Shown: positions 35,701 through 50,260, counted from the stretch's first letter. The stretch: 64,000 bases of DNA from Lobosporangium transversale (GCF_002105155.1 NW_019029042.1:124001-188000); one strand, 5' to 3'. The notes: a model not told the origin generated them from the sequence alone. Translations and numbers: made by a program.

Positions 35701-37660
35701 TGGCGATACTTCTATAAAGGCGAATGTCATCATACGACAACTTCCATTCCAGCGCTTTGAGCCTTTCTTCATCCTCGACATCATTTCGGCCGAGCTTGTG
35801 GTTCTTGTACAGTTCCACATAGGCTTTGCGGTCATCACGACGTTCCTCGAAGTATGCCCACGTCCATTTGCGGTTCCTTTCATGAATCTGCGATAACACC
35901 GCATTTCCAGCGTAGCGGAACCATGCCAAAGGATTTTGCGATGGTGTGACAGATTTTGGTGGTCGAAATTTCCTGAACTAGAAGAGACATCACAAAGATT
36001 AAAGAAACCAGGTAAGTATATTGAGAACCATTTAGGTCTTATTCTTGATGGAAGTTTTGAACAGAGTTATACATCACCTCATGTTGCCTCATGAACGAAT
36101 GGAATAGCCCCATCATCAGAAGGACGTTGTTATATTGCTCGTCATCGACTACAAATCCTAACTCGTCAAAATTGAGGCTAACGCCGGTCTTGGGAACATC
36201 TCCACCATAACGTTTGTTAAGTTTGACCTTTCCTGTCCCTGATACAGGCTTAAGAATGTATTGATGCTCCTTCGGTATATATTCTGCCTTTGCGACCAGC
36301 TCCATAAAAGTTTTCAGTGCGTCATCCTTGTCTCTTCCAGCTAGCGACCGAGAGTCAGTGTTCCAATACATAGCCAGTGAATCTAATGTGGCAAGCTGCG
36401 AATATAATAGCCCATTTAAGAAACTTATGTCAGAAAGGTTGCTGTGTCCATCCTGAAACATGCAAAAACTACGTATCTGACAACGCCACAGCAGCGAACC
36501 TTGTGAATAGTATTGGCTTCATCATGGATAAAGGTAGGAACCCAGTCACCATCAGTCGAAACAGCTGATAGCTGCGAGAGAGTCAATCCAGCTGAGAAAG
36601 GGTGCTAGAGCAAATACATAATGACATAACACATGGTCATATATTTAAATTATAATTAGCAATTATAAATAATTATAAAAAAGATCAGGATCGCGGTATC
36701 ACAACAATACTATCTTTCAGTATTCACTAACCTTTGGATCGGACATCTTGTCTTCATATCGAACATGGATATTGTTGATTGACACCTGCAGGTTGTCAAC
36801 GACCTTTGTGACGAGTTGGTTTAGGAAAGTAGCATTCTTTTTTTCCTCGTCTATTAAATGTTTTAGACCATTCATCATGTTACTTTCAGTAATCAAACAA
36901 GCAAATGCATGTAAAAATCCACGAGACCACTATTACTCCGGATAATCAATCATGTACAGATGACAGTCCTACCATCCATCCCTGCAGCTGGCTTTGTGCT
37001 CAGTAGTTCTGCATTGGCCAGTCTGTCTTCTTTTAATGCCTGGGCTCGAGCGGCCTCCTCATCGGCGTCATACTATATTGAGACACAAACAGTATTGCAG
37101 ACATATATCTGTTAAGTACAAAGTTTTCCATCCATTCGCCACACGGTCATATCAATATGTATCACTTACATCTGACTCGCCCTTGGGAACACATAAAAGA
37201 TACACATTGTTGATATAAACCTTGACGGGCTTATTTTTAAGATTAGACCAAGGGATACTTAACGTAAGCTCACCGAGGTAACCTGTAGAGATAGATGACA
37301 AGGTGTTAGGCCTTATTTTTATCTTAACGCCTTATAATGGTACTATCGAAAACAAAATATCTCACGGTAGAATGACTGACCTTCTACTACATCGACTGGT
37401 AAATTGAACTTGTCAAGTGCATCTTTCTTAAGGCGGAGGTTTGTCAATTTGACATCGCCTAAGAATATCTCATCATAATTCGTAATAGGCGCCGTGTTAA
37501 ATAAAAAATAAAACAAAAACTATCTGTGTAATATCTTTCGATGTATGGTCAGAAACTACGTACCGCTCCAGATGGCAATGTTGAGCTGACTGACGTTGAG
37601 ATTAGTCACATAGGGTCCAATGAATCGATTCAGGAGACCAGCAACTAGTCCTTCCAGCAT
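26490..37660 (-). CDS. VPS13: VPS13 bridge-like lipid-transfer protein
   Basis: VPS13 moves bulk lipid between membranes at contact sites through a long hydrophobic groove. Sixteen exons: 37564-37660, 37381-37458, 37170-37282, 36973-37072, 36732-36850, 36500-36604, 36078-36452, 34836-35977, 34552-34741, 34024-34434, 31323-33917, 29802-31204, 29141-29692, 28846-29116, 27657-28724, 26490-27551. Phases agree throughout and give 3226 residues (yeast 3144). The N-terminal chorein domain begins [18 protein letters not shown] and continues [30 protein letters not shown]-type and [10 protein letters not shown] blocks follow. The Vps13 adaptor-binding/SHR region lies in exons 12-14. The ATG2-C-like amphipathic region [19 protein letters not shown] and [10 protein letters not shown] is in exon 16, followed by a PH-like end ([20 protein letters not shown]). 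It is convergent with ACC1, 208 bases between stops. Introns 12 and 14 carry A runs. Confidence 0.96.
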
Positions 37661-38023
37661 GTCGACTGTATGCTATATGAAAAATAAAGGAATGACTACT
37701 ATTCTTTTTTTTTTTCCCCCTCCTTTTTAGGTCTGCAGGTTTGAACCGAGGTTGCAATGGAATGAAAGTCCTTGAATGTGTTTCAATTTGAAGAGAGGAG
37801 AAAGAAAAAGGGCGGAGCGATAAGATGAGATGCCGTCAGAGAAAACGGAGACGTGTATTGTCTTGATACAGGTGGTGAAGTGTGAGAACGTCTTTGTTCA
37901 ATTTGCTCTAGAATAGTCACGGCCGTCTCGACTTAAATATTTTATTTTTGTTGGGAATAATACTATGGACAACTGCAAGCATATTATGGAACAAAACTAT
38001 GTGCAGGAAACATCAAATAATGT
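37661..38023. promoter_or_regulatory. VPS13 promoter and histone chaperone 3' UTR
   Basis: A 363-base spacer between two genes on the same strand. It has a T/C-rich patch at 37706-37728 and a GA-rich patch at 37790-37850. I see no gene in it. Confidence 0.5.
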
Positions 38024-38853
38024 TTACTTCTTGCTCTTCTTCTTGGGCTTCTCATCCTCTTCTTCTTCCTCTTCATCTTCATCTAATTACACATGAAAAG
38101 TGAAGATATATGGATGAAAAAAATTAGAATAAAAAAATAAGCAAAAAAAGAGTGGCAAAGACTTCATATCACATACCATCCAGATCAATAGACCTCTCGT
38201 CGTCGTCATCATCCTCATCGTCCTCATCAGGGCCCTCAGCATACAAACTAATGCGTCGACGACGTAAAAAGCAAAATGTTAATGAATGCAAGAACTACTA
38301 AAGAGTACAAATCTGCGTAATACCTTATTATATTAGTAGGATTAACTATTCTAACTAGTCGGAGGGTCTTTTTCAACATACCTAAGAGCCTGAGGGAAAA
38401 TCTCGAGTGCAAAAATATCGGCAATCGAAGTGTCTTCTTCCTTGAACCAAGCGAAGAAGGAAGATGAACCTTCGTCGTCATCGTCCTTCTTGCGCTTCTG
38501 GCTTTTGGTAACATCTTGGCCTTCCTTCCAATTGATCTCGAAGACCTCGCCGATAGAAGTTTCTTCATCATCATCCTTCACGACCACTTTCTTGATCAAC
38601 TCCTTGTTGGAGAAGTAGGGATTCTCTTTGAAGGTCTAAAGAATGAAACAAAATATCCATCCATGAACGTTTGTTCAATTAATTTTTATTGTTGTTACAA
38701 ACCACAGACTTGAATTCGGGCTGTAGCTGAACTTACGAAGATGATCTCGTAATTGCGCGAGTCTTTATCATCGTGCTTGACAAACACATCAGTCAAATGC
38801 TCCAATATCTAAGAGCAGAAATAGAGACATCAATGTTTGAACATTCATTCTCG

Positions 38854-38886
<33 letters not shown>

Positions 38887-39259
38887 AGAGAAAAAGAAAA
38901 CATACAGGCAGGTCTCTTTCCTCGATAAAATTGGCGGTAAGAGGGTGCATCCGGAACAGAGTGTACCAGAAATTAGGGATCTTGGCAATGACTTCCTGAC
39001 GCTTTTTGTAAATAGGAGCCATCAACTCGTTGCGTTTGTTGGCTGCAATAGTGTTAGCAAATAGGCCATTCGAAACATAATTTGATTTTTTTCTTCAATA
39101 ATGAGAACTGATCAGAAATCTGTTGATTGAATCTCTTTTCGCCATTCATTTATATTTCATTTGCTTACCCAGTTCGAGCTCAGCCTTTGTGGTGAGATCA
39201 TGGATGTGATCCATGTCCTCTTGGACAGCTTCAAGAGCGGAATGATCGATTTCAGCCAT
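38024..39259 (-). CDS. SET/NAP-family histone chaperone
   Basis: Nucleosome-assembly-family proteins bind H2A-H2B or H3-H4 through an earmuff-shaped dimer and an acidic tail. Six exons (39169-39259, 38906-39042, 38737-38808, 38382-38635, 38177-38247, 38024-38082) give 227 residues. The dimerisation helix spans the first 60 residues, then RQEVIAKIPNFWYTLFRMHP, LTDVFVKHDDKDSRNYEIIF, and the core FFAWFKEEDTSIADIFALEI. The tail is almost purely Asp/Glu (DEDDEDDDDDERS, DEDEEEEEDE) ending KPKKKSKK, a likely nuclear signal. Short length and the IPNFW block point to SET/TAF-I or Vps75 rather than NAP1. Its start codon is 223 bases from that of the divergent M16 peptidase. Intron 2 contains an A run of about 28. 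Confidence 0.92.
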
Positions 39260-39482
39260 AATAACTTTGTGTTAGTGTAAAAGCAGAGAAAAGGAGAGAG
39301 ATAAAAAGAAAAGAGAGGGAAAAAATTAAGTTGTCTGAGTGCGTGTATCATAAAAGCCTACTTTGCAACATGTAGATTAGTGAATGGCTTTTTCTTTCGG
39401 TGACGAACTGTGTCTGAAATTCAACTCCCTCCTCTTTCTCTTACGATAAAAAGTTACCCACTTTTATTAACCTACATTAACA

Positions 39483-40759
39483 ATGACATCTAATTTCAAG
39501 GTCGTCCAAGAGGTTGATGTCAATGGCCACAAGATCACCAAGTTCAGATCCAACAAGTCAGGCCTTAGTGTTGTTCATGTCGACAACGAAGGTATGTGAA
39601 TCTCTCTACTGGGGATAACTCATTGCTCTTGGCTATATAATACTCTGTATTGTATATCTCAAACATCTTTTGCTTGATAGGACCTATTGTCAATGGATAT
39701 TTCACTCTGGCCACTGAATGTAAGCCCAGTTGCAGCAAATTAATCAGTGTTATTCGATGTCAATTGTGAGCGCACACTTGTTGATGTTTTTAACTGGAAT
39801 ATTCCTTTCTTCAATTAAATACTCATAAATCGCAGCTTTCGATGATGACGGATGTCCTCACACTCTCGAGCAGTACGAAGCAATTGTGTCTGACATATAT
39901 ATATCCTACTTATTGAAGGATAATTGTTTTGCTAAAATGATAAACTTTTTCTCTTCCTCTTTGTCTGTCCAGCTTTGTATTCCTTGGGAGCGAGCTGTAC
40001 CCATTTAAGGTAAAAAAAACTCGTGAGAACAAACGTGATTCGTGTGCCACGTAAAAATCGCGTCGCGCAAACCTTATTTTTTAACTCGATTTGTGATGTT
40101 AATATATAACTTACTGTATCCAGGGAGTGCTTGATGGTCTTGCCAACCGAGCCCTTGCAAACGGAACCAATGCCTGTAAGTGCATAAAGAAGCATGAGCT
40201 TGATGTTATAGGAGTAAAAGGAGTTATTAATGTTGTACTAATGTTTCTGTCGACATCTGTTAAATGTATTTCCTTCTAGGGACTGACGTTGACCACACTG
40301 CCTATAGTAAGTTTTTCGCCAACAACCGGAAAGCTATCTATCTATTGATACGTATCAAAGCTAATACTCTTTTTCCTCTCCTATTCTGTTTTGACTATCC
40401 AACTAGCTATCGCCACTGCAGGAAGTGAAGGATTCTTGAACATCATGCCAAGTACTCACATACTTCTCATTCTTGATCTTTAGATAGATTAATGCACGGG
40501 TATGATGACGGCATAACTCACTTCTTTCTCTACTCTCCTCTTCTCTTTTTCTCCTTTTTTCTTTTCTTTTTTTTTTTTCCTTGTATAACAGTTTATATCG
40601 ATCATATCCTCTATCCCACAATGACTGAGGCCGCATATTACACTGAGGTGCACAACATCAACGGTGATGGCGAGGACGCTGGTGTTGTTTATTGCGAGAT
40701 GCAAGGGCGTGAAAATAGCGCTAGCTCCATTATGGAACTTTGGTATGGAAACTGCATCC

Positions 40760-40797
<38 letters not shown>

Positions 40798-43700
40798 TAC
40801 CCGGGATGACTACATGATCGTATTAAGCTGTTTGACGAGTGTCTAAATTCGAATATTTCTGTAACTTGAAAGTCGCCAGCGCACTATGTACCCTGAAAGC
40901 TCTGGGTACCGCTACGAAACCGGTGGTCTCATGGCCAACCTGCGATCCCTCAAGGCCGAAAAGAGTGAGCATCCGATTTCTTGTTGTCTAACATCAATGG
41001 CCAGAATTGATGACTGGGGATGAGAATGAATGAAATATTGACATCTAATTATTTTGCCTACACTAGTTCGCCAAGTATGTTTCCTTATCCACGTACTCAT
41101 GTCACTAATCTGCTGAGCACGACAGTTTTTTAGACTCACAATTCCATGAACTCATTTATTCTCTACACAAAAAATAAGTATCATCGTGACTACTATCGCC
41201 CCGACAATCTGTGCCTTATCATCTCTGGACGTGTAGACCATCAAAAGTTGTTGGACGCTCTTGGTCCCGTTGAAGAGCGAATTCTTTCTAAGGGACCACT
41301 TCCTCCCATGAAGCGGTATGTTAACCCTGAATTCTAACCTATTGATAATACAGTTGATATAAATACTTTTGGCTGATGTTTTTCACTCGTCATTGTAGTC
41401 CTTGGGTGGATTCTCCACAAGCGCCGCTTTTGAATGAAACTACCAAAACCACTGTTACCTTCCCTTCGGAGGATGAGGACATGGGCGAGGTTGCCATCAA
41501 TTGGTTTGGTCCTCCAATCACTGTATGCTTTATATCTGTATCTTCTTATTTTATTTTTTGCAGGTATAAAAGTCCAGGTAAACAATAAACAGGAATCTTA
41601 CCTGCTTAAATAACCATTAGGACTTCTTGACTTTCCAAGCGCTGGATATCCTTGAAACCTATCTAACAGACTCTGCCGTCGCTATCTTGAAGAAGGAGAT
41701 GGTCGAGATTGAGGACCCTTACTGCACATGTATGCTTTTAGTATGCCTTCATCCTTATGCGTAACCCAATACACTTGGCAAATACTGATTACATCTTGAA
41801 TTCAATTATTCATTTTGTACATATTCCCCGGCATCTCCAGCTGTTGACTTTCAAACTCAACACCGCATTCGTGCAGAGATCCACCTTTCTTTTGAGAATG
41901 TTCCTACAGAGAAGCTTGAGGAAGTTGAACCAAAATTTTTCTCGATCATTGAGAAGATTGTTCAGGATGGATTCGACATGGACCGCATGGCTGCTGTTAT
42001 CAAGCGCGAAAAGCTTAAGCTTCTGGATCGCCTCGAAACTGATCACATGAGTTTAGCATGGCCATGCCTAGTTCACTTCCTGTATGGAAAATCAGATGAT
42101 AGCGATCTCGCAGAATTTGTGAATGACTTAGATAATTTGGATGCCGTTGCTAAATTCGACAATGCAACCTGGGTCAAGTATCTGCAGGAGTAAGTTATTT
42201 CAAATCAGGATCATTGCGATTTAGAGAACGTTTTAAAAACATATCCTGTATGAAGACTCATTACCTTTACATATATTATCTTTCCCCCGTTTTCCTGGCA
42301 GGTACTTCATCAACTCCAAGAGAGCTACTATCATTGGTAAACCCTCTGCTGCACACGCAGAAAAACTAGCCGCAGATGAGGCCAAGCGTATTCAAGAACA
42401 ACGCGAGCGCCTAGGTGAGAAGAGACTCAAAGAACTGGAAGAAGAGCTTCAGAAGCATAGAGCCCAAAATGATATTCCAGTTCCTACAGAGATATTTGGT
42501 ACGTGATATCTATTATTTATGTTTTTAGTTATACTAGTATTTTCCCTAGCTATCAAGACTAATGGCAGTGTCGATGCTGATCGTGCGTACATAAATAGAC
42601 AACTTCCCCATCCCTGATGTGAAGGGAATTGAAATGATCGAGGTTGTTTCTGGCCGTAGCCAACCTGAATCTCAGTTGTAAGTTGAAGTTGAAACCCTTT
42701 TACGAAGGAGTGGCTCCTCCAAACAAATTATTAAAAAAAAAAAATCCTTTTTTTAAAAAAACACAAGCAACAATGCCGTTCAGACGCATTTGGACAATGA
42801 CTCCGCCAAGCTTTCTTATTTTATCGAGTTTGATCGTGAGTGCAAACTACATCATGACTATAAAGGACTATAGCCACAATGCTTGAAATCATAGGCGGCA
42901 TCCAGATATTGATCATTGAATTTGTCTTTTTGTGGCATTTGTTAGACATCAAGTCCGAGTTTGTTGAGCTTACTCTCTTCCTCACTTCAACAGACCTTCC
43001 CGCACGCTTGCGCCCATATTTGGACATATACTTTGAATCCTTCTTCTCTCTCCCCTTGATTGACCCCATTTCAGGCCATGAAATCCCTTTTGAGCAGGTT
43101 GTTAAGATGTTGGACAATGATACTATCAGCAAAGGGTGCGGGGTTGGTGTCAACCAATTATTCCGCCAGTTAGCATTGGTCATTCTCAAGATAGAGCGCA
43201 CCAAATATTATGAAGGCATTGCCTGGCTAAACAAAATGACTTGGCACACTCGTTTTGACGTGGATCGTCTGAAGGTCATTACCACCAAACTACTGAACGA
43301 CATCCCTGGTCAAAAACGTGATGGATCTAGGGTAAGATCCCTTACTAGTTTTGCATTTTGCTTATTTTTTCATACACCCTATGTGCTTTTTGTTTTTCTC
43401 TACTGAGATGCCTACACACTAATGTTATACTCTTGTACTATGTCTCTTTAGATGGCTCGAGCATGTATGGATGTTCTCGCGTACGACTACGAAAAGTCCA
43501 ATATCTCAGCTCTGAACGTGCTCAAGCAGGCTAAATTCTTACCTGAAGTTATCAAACAATTAGAGCATGAGCCAGAGACTGTCATCAAAGCCCTCAACGA
43601 GCTTCGTGAGATCTGTAAGTTTACTCCAGAGCTATTCTATCTCCAAGCAATAACAGGGCAGTGGAAGTCTAACAATTGTTCTAACGCTCATTTTTTAATC

Positions 43701-44609
43701 TGTTTATAAAAAGTGACACATCCTGCCAACATCCATATCCAGGTTCAAGGCGACATTCTGAAGCAACCTCAGCCAAAGACAGCATGGTTAAAGTACTTTG
43801 GGCTAAAGAACGGATCTGGTACCCCTGCTACACTTGCCCCTATTCCATTTTCCAGTCAGGTTTGGAGCGCTGCGGGCCAAACCCCTGGCAATAAGGGTTA
43901 TGTTGTCAATATGCCCTCAATCGAGAGCTCCTTTGCTTCTCATGTCACACATGGTCCTACTGACTTTTTAGATCCTGACTATGCTGCCCTCTTGGTCCTT
44001 TCTGAGTGTCTCGATACTCTAGAGGGACCCTTTTGGAAGCAGCTCCGTGGAAGCGGTGCTGTTTATGGAGCCAACCTTCGTGTTGACGTAGAGGCCGGTA
44101 AATTTAATACTCTTTATTTCATTTTTATAAGTGTATAAATATATATGCAATAACACTTCATATTTTTATCACTGGTAGGCTTTCTTACATTCACCATCTA
44201 CCGCTCACCAGACGCGCTGCGCGCCTTCAGCTTGGCATATAAAATCGTAGAAGATTATGCTTCTGGTAAATCCAGATTCACCAAGCAGGAGCTTGAAGGT
44301 GCCAAGGCCAGTATCGTGTACAGAATCGTCCGAAAGGAGGAAACTATCTCAGGCGCGGCCACAGAAGCTTTCGTGAATCAAGTCCTCAAAAAGGTCTCTT
44401 CTAACTACAACAAGGAGTTCTTGGAGCGTGTTCAACGCGTCACCCCTGAACAATTGCAGCATGCGATGGATAAGTACCTGAGCAAGGTCTTCCGTCCAGA
44501 CACCTCACTAGTCGTTGTCACCAGTGCTTCTACCAAGGTTAAGGATATCTCAGAGGGTTTCAAGAAATTAGGATTTTCGCTTGAAACTAGAAACATTGAT
44601 GACATTTAA
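39483..44609 (+). CDS. M16C-family zinc metallopeptidase (YOL098C/Mug138 type)
   Basis: Twenty-one exons give 1007 residues, close to yeast YOL098C (1037). Exons: 39483-39591, 39681-39719, 39836-39872, 39973-40009, 40124-40175, 40280-40306, 40407-40451, 40592-40742, 40873-40964, 41067-41074, 41179-41315, 41399-41522, 41621-41729, 41841-42189, 42302-42498, 42599-42677, 42768-42835, 42946-43331, 43452-43614, 43714-44097, 44179-44609. The inverted zinc motif HTLEH is intact (split by intron 3), with the usual ANRALANGTNAWTDVDHTAY and EMQGREN downstream, so catalytic activity is likely. Two tandem M16 halves are present. Substrates of this branch are not established; relatives such as presequence protease and insulysin degrade peptides. 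I see no obvious presequence (it begins MTSNFKVVQEVDVNG), suggesting a cytosolic enzyme. Exon 10 is only 8 bases. Confidence 0.94.
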
Positions 44610-44754
44610 AGTTTAGAAGGATTTGTATAGGACAGATTTCTAGAAAACCTCTGCTATGTGATCTCGTATTTACAGTAACGATTGAATGAAAGCGCTGAAT
44701 GAACACATTATATATATCTCTATCTATTTTTATTTTATTTTCTGGAAACCAGTG

Positions 44755-47051
44755 CTATCGGAAGTGACTAATAGATGGAAGTTTGGCTGGAAATAGAAGC
44801 AGGTCAGGTGGAAAATATCTTCTTGTAGGGCGTGGAGGCGTCCATAAATGATGCAAAAGATTTGTTGATGGAACATGTGGCCCATAAGGATAAGCTGGAT
44901 GAAATGAATAATTTGGGAATGGTTTATAATATATAGGGCTCACAGGGATCAATGATGGAAAATTCATAGTTGGAGCCACATTAGGATAAACTGATGCATA
45001 TCCTGGCATTGGCAAATGCAGAGTGAATAACTCTTCGTTCGCAACATCATCGCGGTCTACCTCTCCCCCCTCTTTACCCTCATCCTCTTCTTTGTCCTCC
45101 TCCTTCGAATCTTCTCCCTTATCGCTATCGGACCCGACTATCTCTTCACCTTCGACAGGATGAGAAACCGAGGCTTGTGTGTTAATTGTGTCAAAATTAG
45201 CAACTAAAGGAGACATTTCCGGAGTAAGAAGTAATGGCTTGTTGTGAGCTGGACTTTTCGACTTCTTATTAGGCAATCTCTGTTCAGCGCTATCCAAGTA
45301 CTGATCTCCCGTATTCTTCAATACTTCATTCGGAGATTTGCGCTTTGAATTCAGAGGCGGACAGTGTCGTTGAAATCTATTATCCTTATCACCCTTCTCA
45401 TACACCTCGGTCATCTTGATTGCACTTTGTGCTCTTTGTTCACCTAATATCCTTTCTGCCTCTAGCTTTTTGAATTGGTCAATATCTTCAGGTTTTTGCA
45501 ATGGTTTTGTACGATGCCGGATATTGATACTCCGACTGAGTTCTTTGTAGGCATCACTTGGCTCTAAAGGCAACTGTTGAATCGTAATTCTATAATCCGA
45601 CTTCAAAATCTCTACTGTATTAAGCTCCTGTTCGTCCACGATGCTCACAGCCAATCCCGTAGTACCATATCGCCCCGTTCTTCCAATGCGATGTAAGTAT
45701 GTCTCCGGATCTCTAGGCAAATCAAGATTTACCACCAAATTAACACGATCAATATCAATCCCGCGCGCGATCTATGAATCACAGAGTAATAATTATTAAC
45801 TAGCATCAAATCATGCGCAAGAAACATAGGATATTAAATGAACATTAAACAACGCCTACCAGATCACTGCACACCAATATTCTCAACTCGAACTTTCGTG
45901 CCTTCTTCATCACTTCCAATCGCTCTTCTTGGGGAATACCGGAGGCAATATGCATAGCTGGCCACCCTTTTCTTGTTAAAACCTTGACAAGGTCTTGAGC
46001 CCGTCCACGGTGATTCAGAAACACGATGCCTTGGTAAAAAGGTACGTGCGTCAATAGATGCTCCAACTCTGCAAACTTGGCATCCAATATGCGCAGCTGC
46101 TTCAAATATATTGATCCACCGCTATCCTTATCATCCACTGTCGCCACTTTGTAGTATTGAAGGACTCCTGAAAGTAAAAAGTAAAATAAAAAATAAAAAT
46201 AAAAAAAAAAATCAGGAGGCGGGAATAAGGATTGCATCACCAACTGTATTTTGATAAAATGCACAATGCTATCATGCTTCTTTACTACCTTCAAGCTCTG
46301 GTGTACCGTTGCTTAGCATCACATATACGGGGCTCTTGACTAATTGGTCCAAGAGTTTCAGGAGATCGTCATCATACGTTGCTGAGAACGCCATCACCTG
46401 TTTGTTTGCACCCAGTCTCTCTGCGATATTAAAGACATCTTGTTTAAAGACATCTTCCATCAATTTGTCAGCCTCATCCAAGACAAGTAGTCGAACTTGA
46501 TTTGTCACCAAATGCCCTGTAGAAATTAATGACCTCACTCGTCCAGGTGTCCCTACGACAATTGAGCATCGCTTCAAGTTTTCCTTGTCCTGCTGAATAG
46601 GCGTTCCTCCGATCATGGAATGACACGTCACAGTATGTTCAAGACCTGTTTTTAGAAGACTACGGATAACATCCTGGATCTGGACAGCAATCTCACGTGT
46701 AGGTGCAATAATCACTGCTTTTGGATTATGTTGCTGCTGTCGTTGGTGCTGAACTGCTGAGGCATTGGGATCCCGATCTGATTTTGTGGTCGAGTCTGCT
46801 GACAATCCAGAGAGAATGATTTCGATCGCAATGACACTGAAAACAATAGTCTTTCCTGTGCCTGATTTTGCCTGCGCAATCAGGTCTAACCCCAATCTGC
46901 CCAAAGGAATAGTCTTAAGCTGAATAGGCGATGGCTTTTGGTATCCAGCGTCAACTAAACCTTTCAAAAGTACTGGGTGTTGTACCAATGATGAAAAGTC
47001 GAGATCCTCATTGATGAGAACATCTTTGGAATGGAATTGTTCAGACGTCAT
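44755..47051 (-). CDS. DDX20: DEAD-box RNA helicase, DDX20/Gemin3-like
   Basis: An ATP-dependent RNA helicase; in animals and fission yeast relatives of the SMN complex assemble Sm cores on snRNAs. Three exons (46289-47051, 45860-46167, 44755-45771) give 695 residues. The Q-motif region is [19 protein letters not shown]; motif [11 protein letters not shown] at 60-68; Ia PTREIAVQ; Ib TPGR; II DEAD at 192-195; III SAT at 223-225; [16 protein letters not shown] at about 384-391. [32 protein letters not shown] and VLQYYKV strongly resemble human DDX20. The C-terminal 300 residues are low-complexity, with an acidic block ([18 protein letters not shown]) and a Pro/Tyr-rich end, unlike other DEAD-box families. 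Its stop is 145 bases from that of the convergent M16 gene and its start is 316 bases from the divergent SNARE gene. Confidence 0.87.
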
Positions 47052-47367
47052 GTCATTGTCGCCTTAAGCTGATACCGATGCTGCCCCAACAATGAAGAGA
47101 ATGAAGAGTTGAAAAAAGAAAAGCGTGTTAACAAGCATGTGGCTGAAAAAAAGTCCTCCTCTCTCGACGGGACTGTCAACGACTCTGGTCACAAGTATAG
47201 CCCATTCATTGTTCATGACCTGTATACTCCACATCTTTACTCTGGTCACGCCTCTTACTCGCCTTTCGGCTTCCGTCTTATTGTTGCGGCTTCAGCAGAA
47301 CACTCCCACAAAGCGCTTCAAAGACACATATTCACTTGTCTATAAAAAGACCCACATTCGCTTGACC
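47052..47367. promoter_or_regulatory. Divergent promoter, helicase / SNARE
   Basis: 316 bases between start codons. No clear TATA box. Open frames crossing it extend the SNARE frame upstream without an ATG or any family resemblance, so I consider it non-coding. Confidence 0.5.
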
Positions 47368-48367
47368 ATGGAAGCAAACTGGGGCTCCAAGGTAGGCCTT
47401 ATCGTCGATAGCACCCTTGTCACAGTCTATGAGAGAAACCGTTGCAAGGCCAATGGCCTTAGCTATGCCTCACAGGACAAAACTATCGAGAAAAACATGT
47501 CACGTCTCAGAGAAGGACTACAAAATCTCGAAGCTGAACTTTCTCAGGCTGAACAAACTGCCTCACTGTACGTGTTTGATTGTGCGTGATATTTTTTTTT
47601 TCCTGACTTTTGCAACTCATATGCCAAGAAATCACTTCTCTTTTCTGAAAATATAGGCCGTCTAAAGAGCTTGCAAATCGAGAAGATATCCTCATCAAAT
47701 TACAGCAGCAGCTAGAGAAATTGGAGGCACTGCTTCAGGACAAGGACGATGCTAATGCAAGGTGAGAAAAAAAAAATGGCACTGATTCGAATGGTCAGTT
47801 AAGAAATATAAGGCTAATGAATTAACGAATTACTATTCACCAGGGCTGTGCTGCTTGGTCTGAACCAAAACTCGACAAAACACACTCGGTCAAAAGTAGT
47901 GCGGTTTTCAGAACACGAAGTTGAAGTAGATAATCTTGACAATGGCCAGATGCTTCAATTACACCAAAGAATTATGGATGGTACGAATTTTTCTTTTCTT
48001 TTTTTTTTTGTTCCAGGCTGCTTTGACAACTAATCCAAAACAGCCTGCCTATGGTAATGTGGACGTTGACACATTTTTTTTTATGCATGTATGTATCTAT
48101 CTGTGTGTCCCAGACCAGGATCAAAATTTGGATCGCCTAAGTCAGTCCCTGAATCGACAACAGGAACTGGGTTTGATAATTGGTGGTGAGCTGGATACAC
48201 ATATGGATCTCTTGGAAGACACAGATCACCTCGTGGGCCGAACAGAGAGCCATCTAGGGATTGCACGGAGACAGCTGGCAAAGGTGGCCAAAGGAACAAA
48301 AGGCTGTGAGTCTTGGATGATTATCTTAGTACTGGTAGTCATTCTTATCATTGTAATCAAGATCTAG
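47368..48367 (+). CDS. Qc-SNARE, syntaxin-8-like
   Basis: A tail-anchored endosomal/vacuolar SNARE. Four exons (47368-47567, 47657-47761, 47844-47980, 48114-48367) give 231 residues (human STX8 236). The N-terminal half is helical (SRLREGLQNLEAELSQAEQ). The SNARE motif is in exon 4 (DQNLDRLSQSLNRQQELGLI, then GGELDTHMDLLEDTDHLVG) and the protein ends with the membrane anchor SWMIILVLVVILIIVIKI, with only a lysine/isoleucine lumenal tail. Aligning IGGELDTH with the family pattern IGNELDEQ puts histidine at the ionic zero layer, where Qc-SNAREs have glutamine. Start chosen as the first ATG in a good context (GACCATGG). The family is clear; calling it STX8 rather than another Qc member rests on length and overall pattern. 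Confidence 0.85.
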
Positions 48368-48623
48368 TTACTGTGACCTATGGATGACTTATAGATTCGT
48401 GTGTAGATATCATTTGTTGCACAGGCCTGGCATGCAATACTTCATTCGCGTAGTTGCTATTTACCCATTGCGCAGACCATACATGTAGTGCTTAATTCGA
48501 ATGTGAATGCGCTGATCCCAGCCACCAGCATGAAATAAAATGCGTAGGATATTTTTGTCAAATGAGAATTATTCTTTTCTGTCAGCCATAACCATTTCAC
48601 ATTAAAAAAGTATACTATTCAAC

Positions 48624-50047
<1,424 letters not shown>

Positions 50048-50260
50048 AAAAATAAAACAAAAAGATGCCTATCTGATGTGGCTCAAAATATTAAAAAAAA
50101 AAAAAAAAAAAAAAAAGATTGAAGTCTACATCGTTTTTCGTTTTTCCAGTGCTTTATTCCTTGATGAATACAGCATTAAGGCAGCCTTGCCACTCTCCTA
50201 CTTCTAATAGTCCTTTATTTCCCTAATATACTCTCCCTAGTAATAAGGCAGAACCATAGC

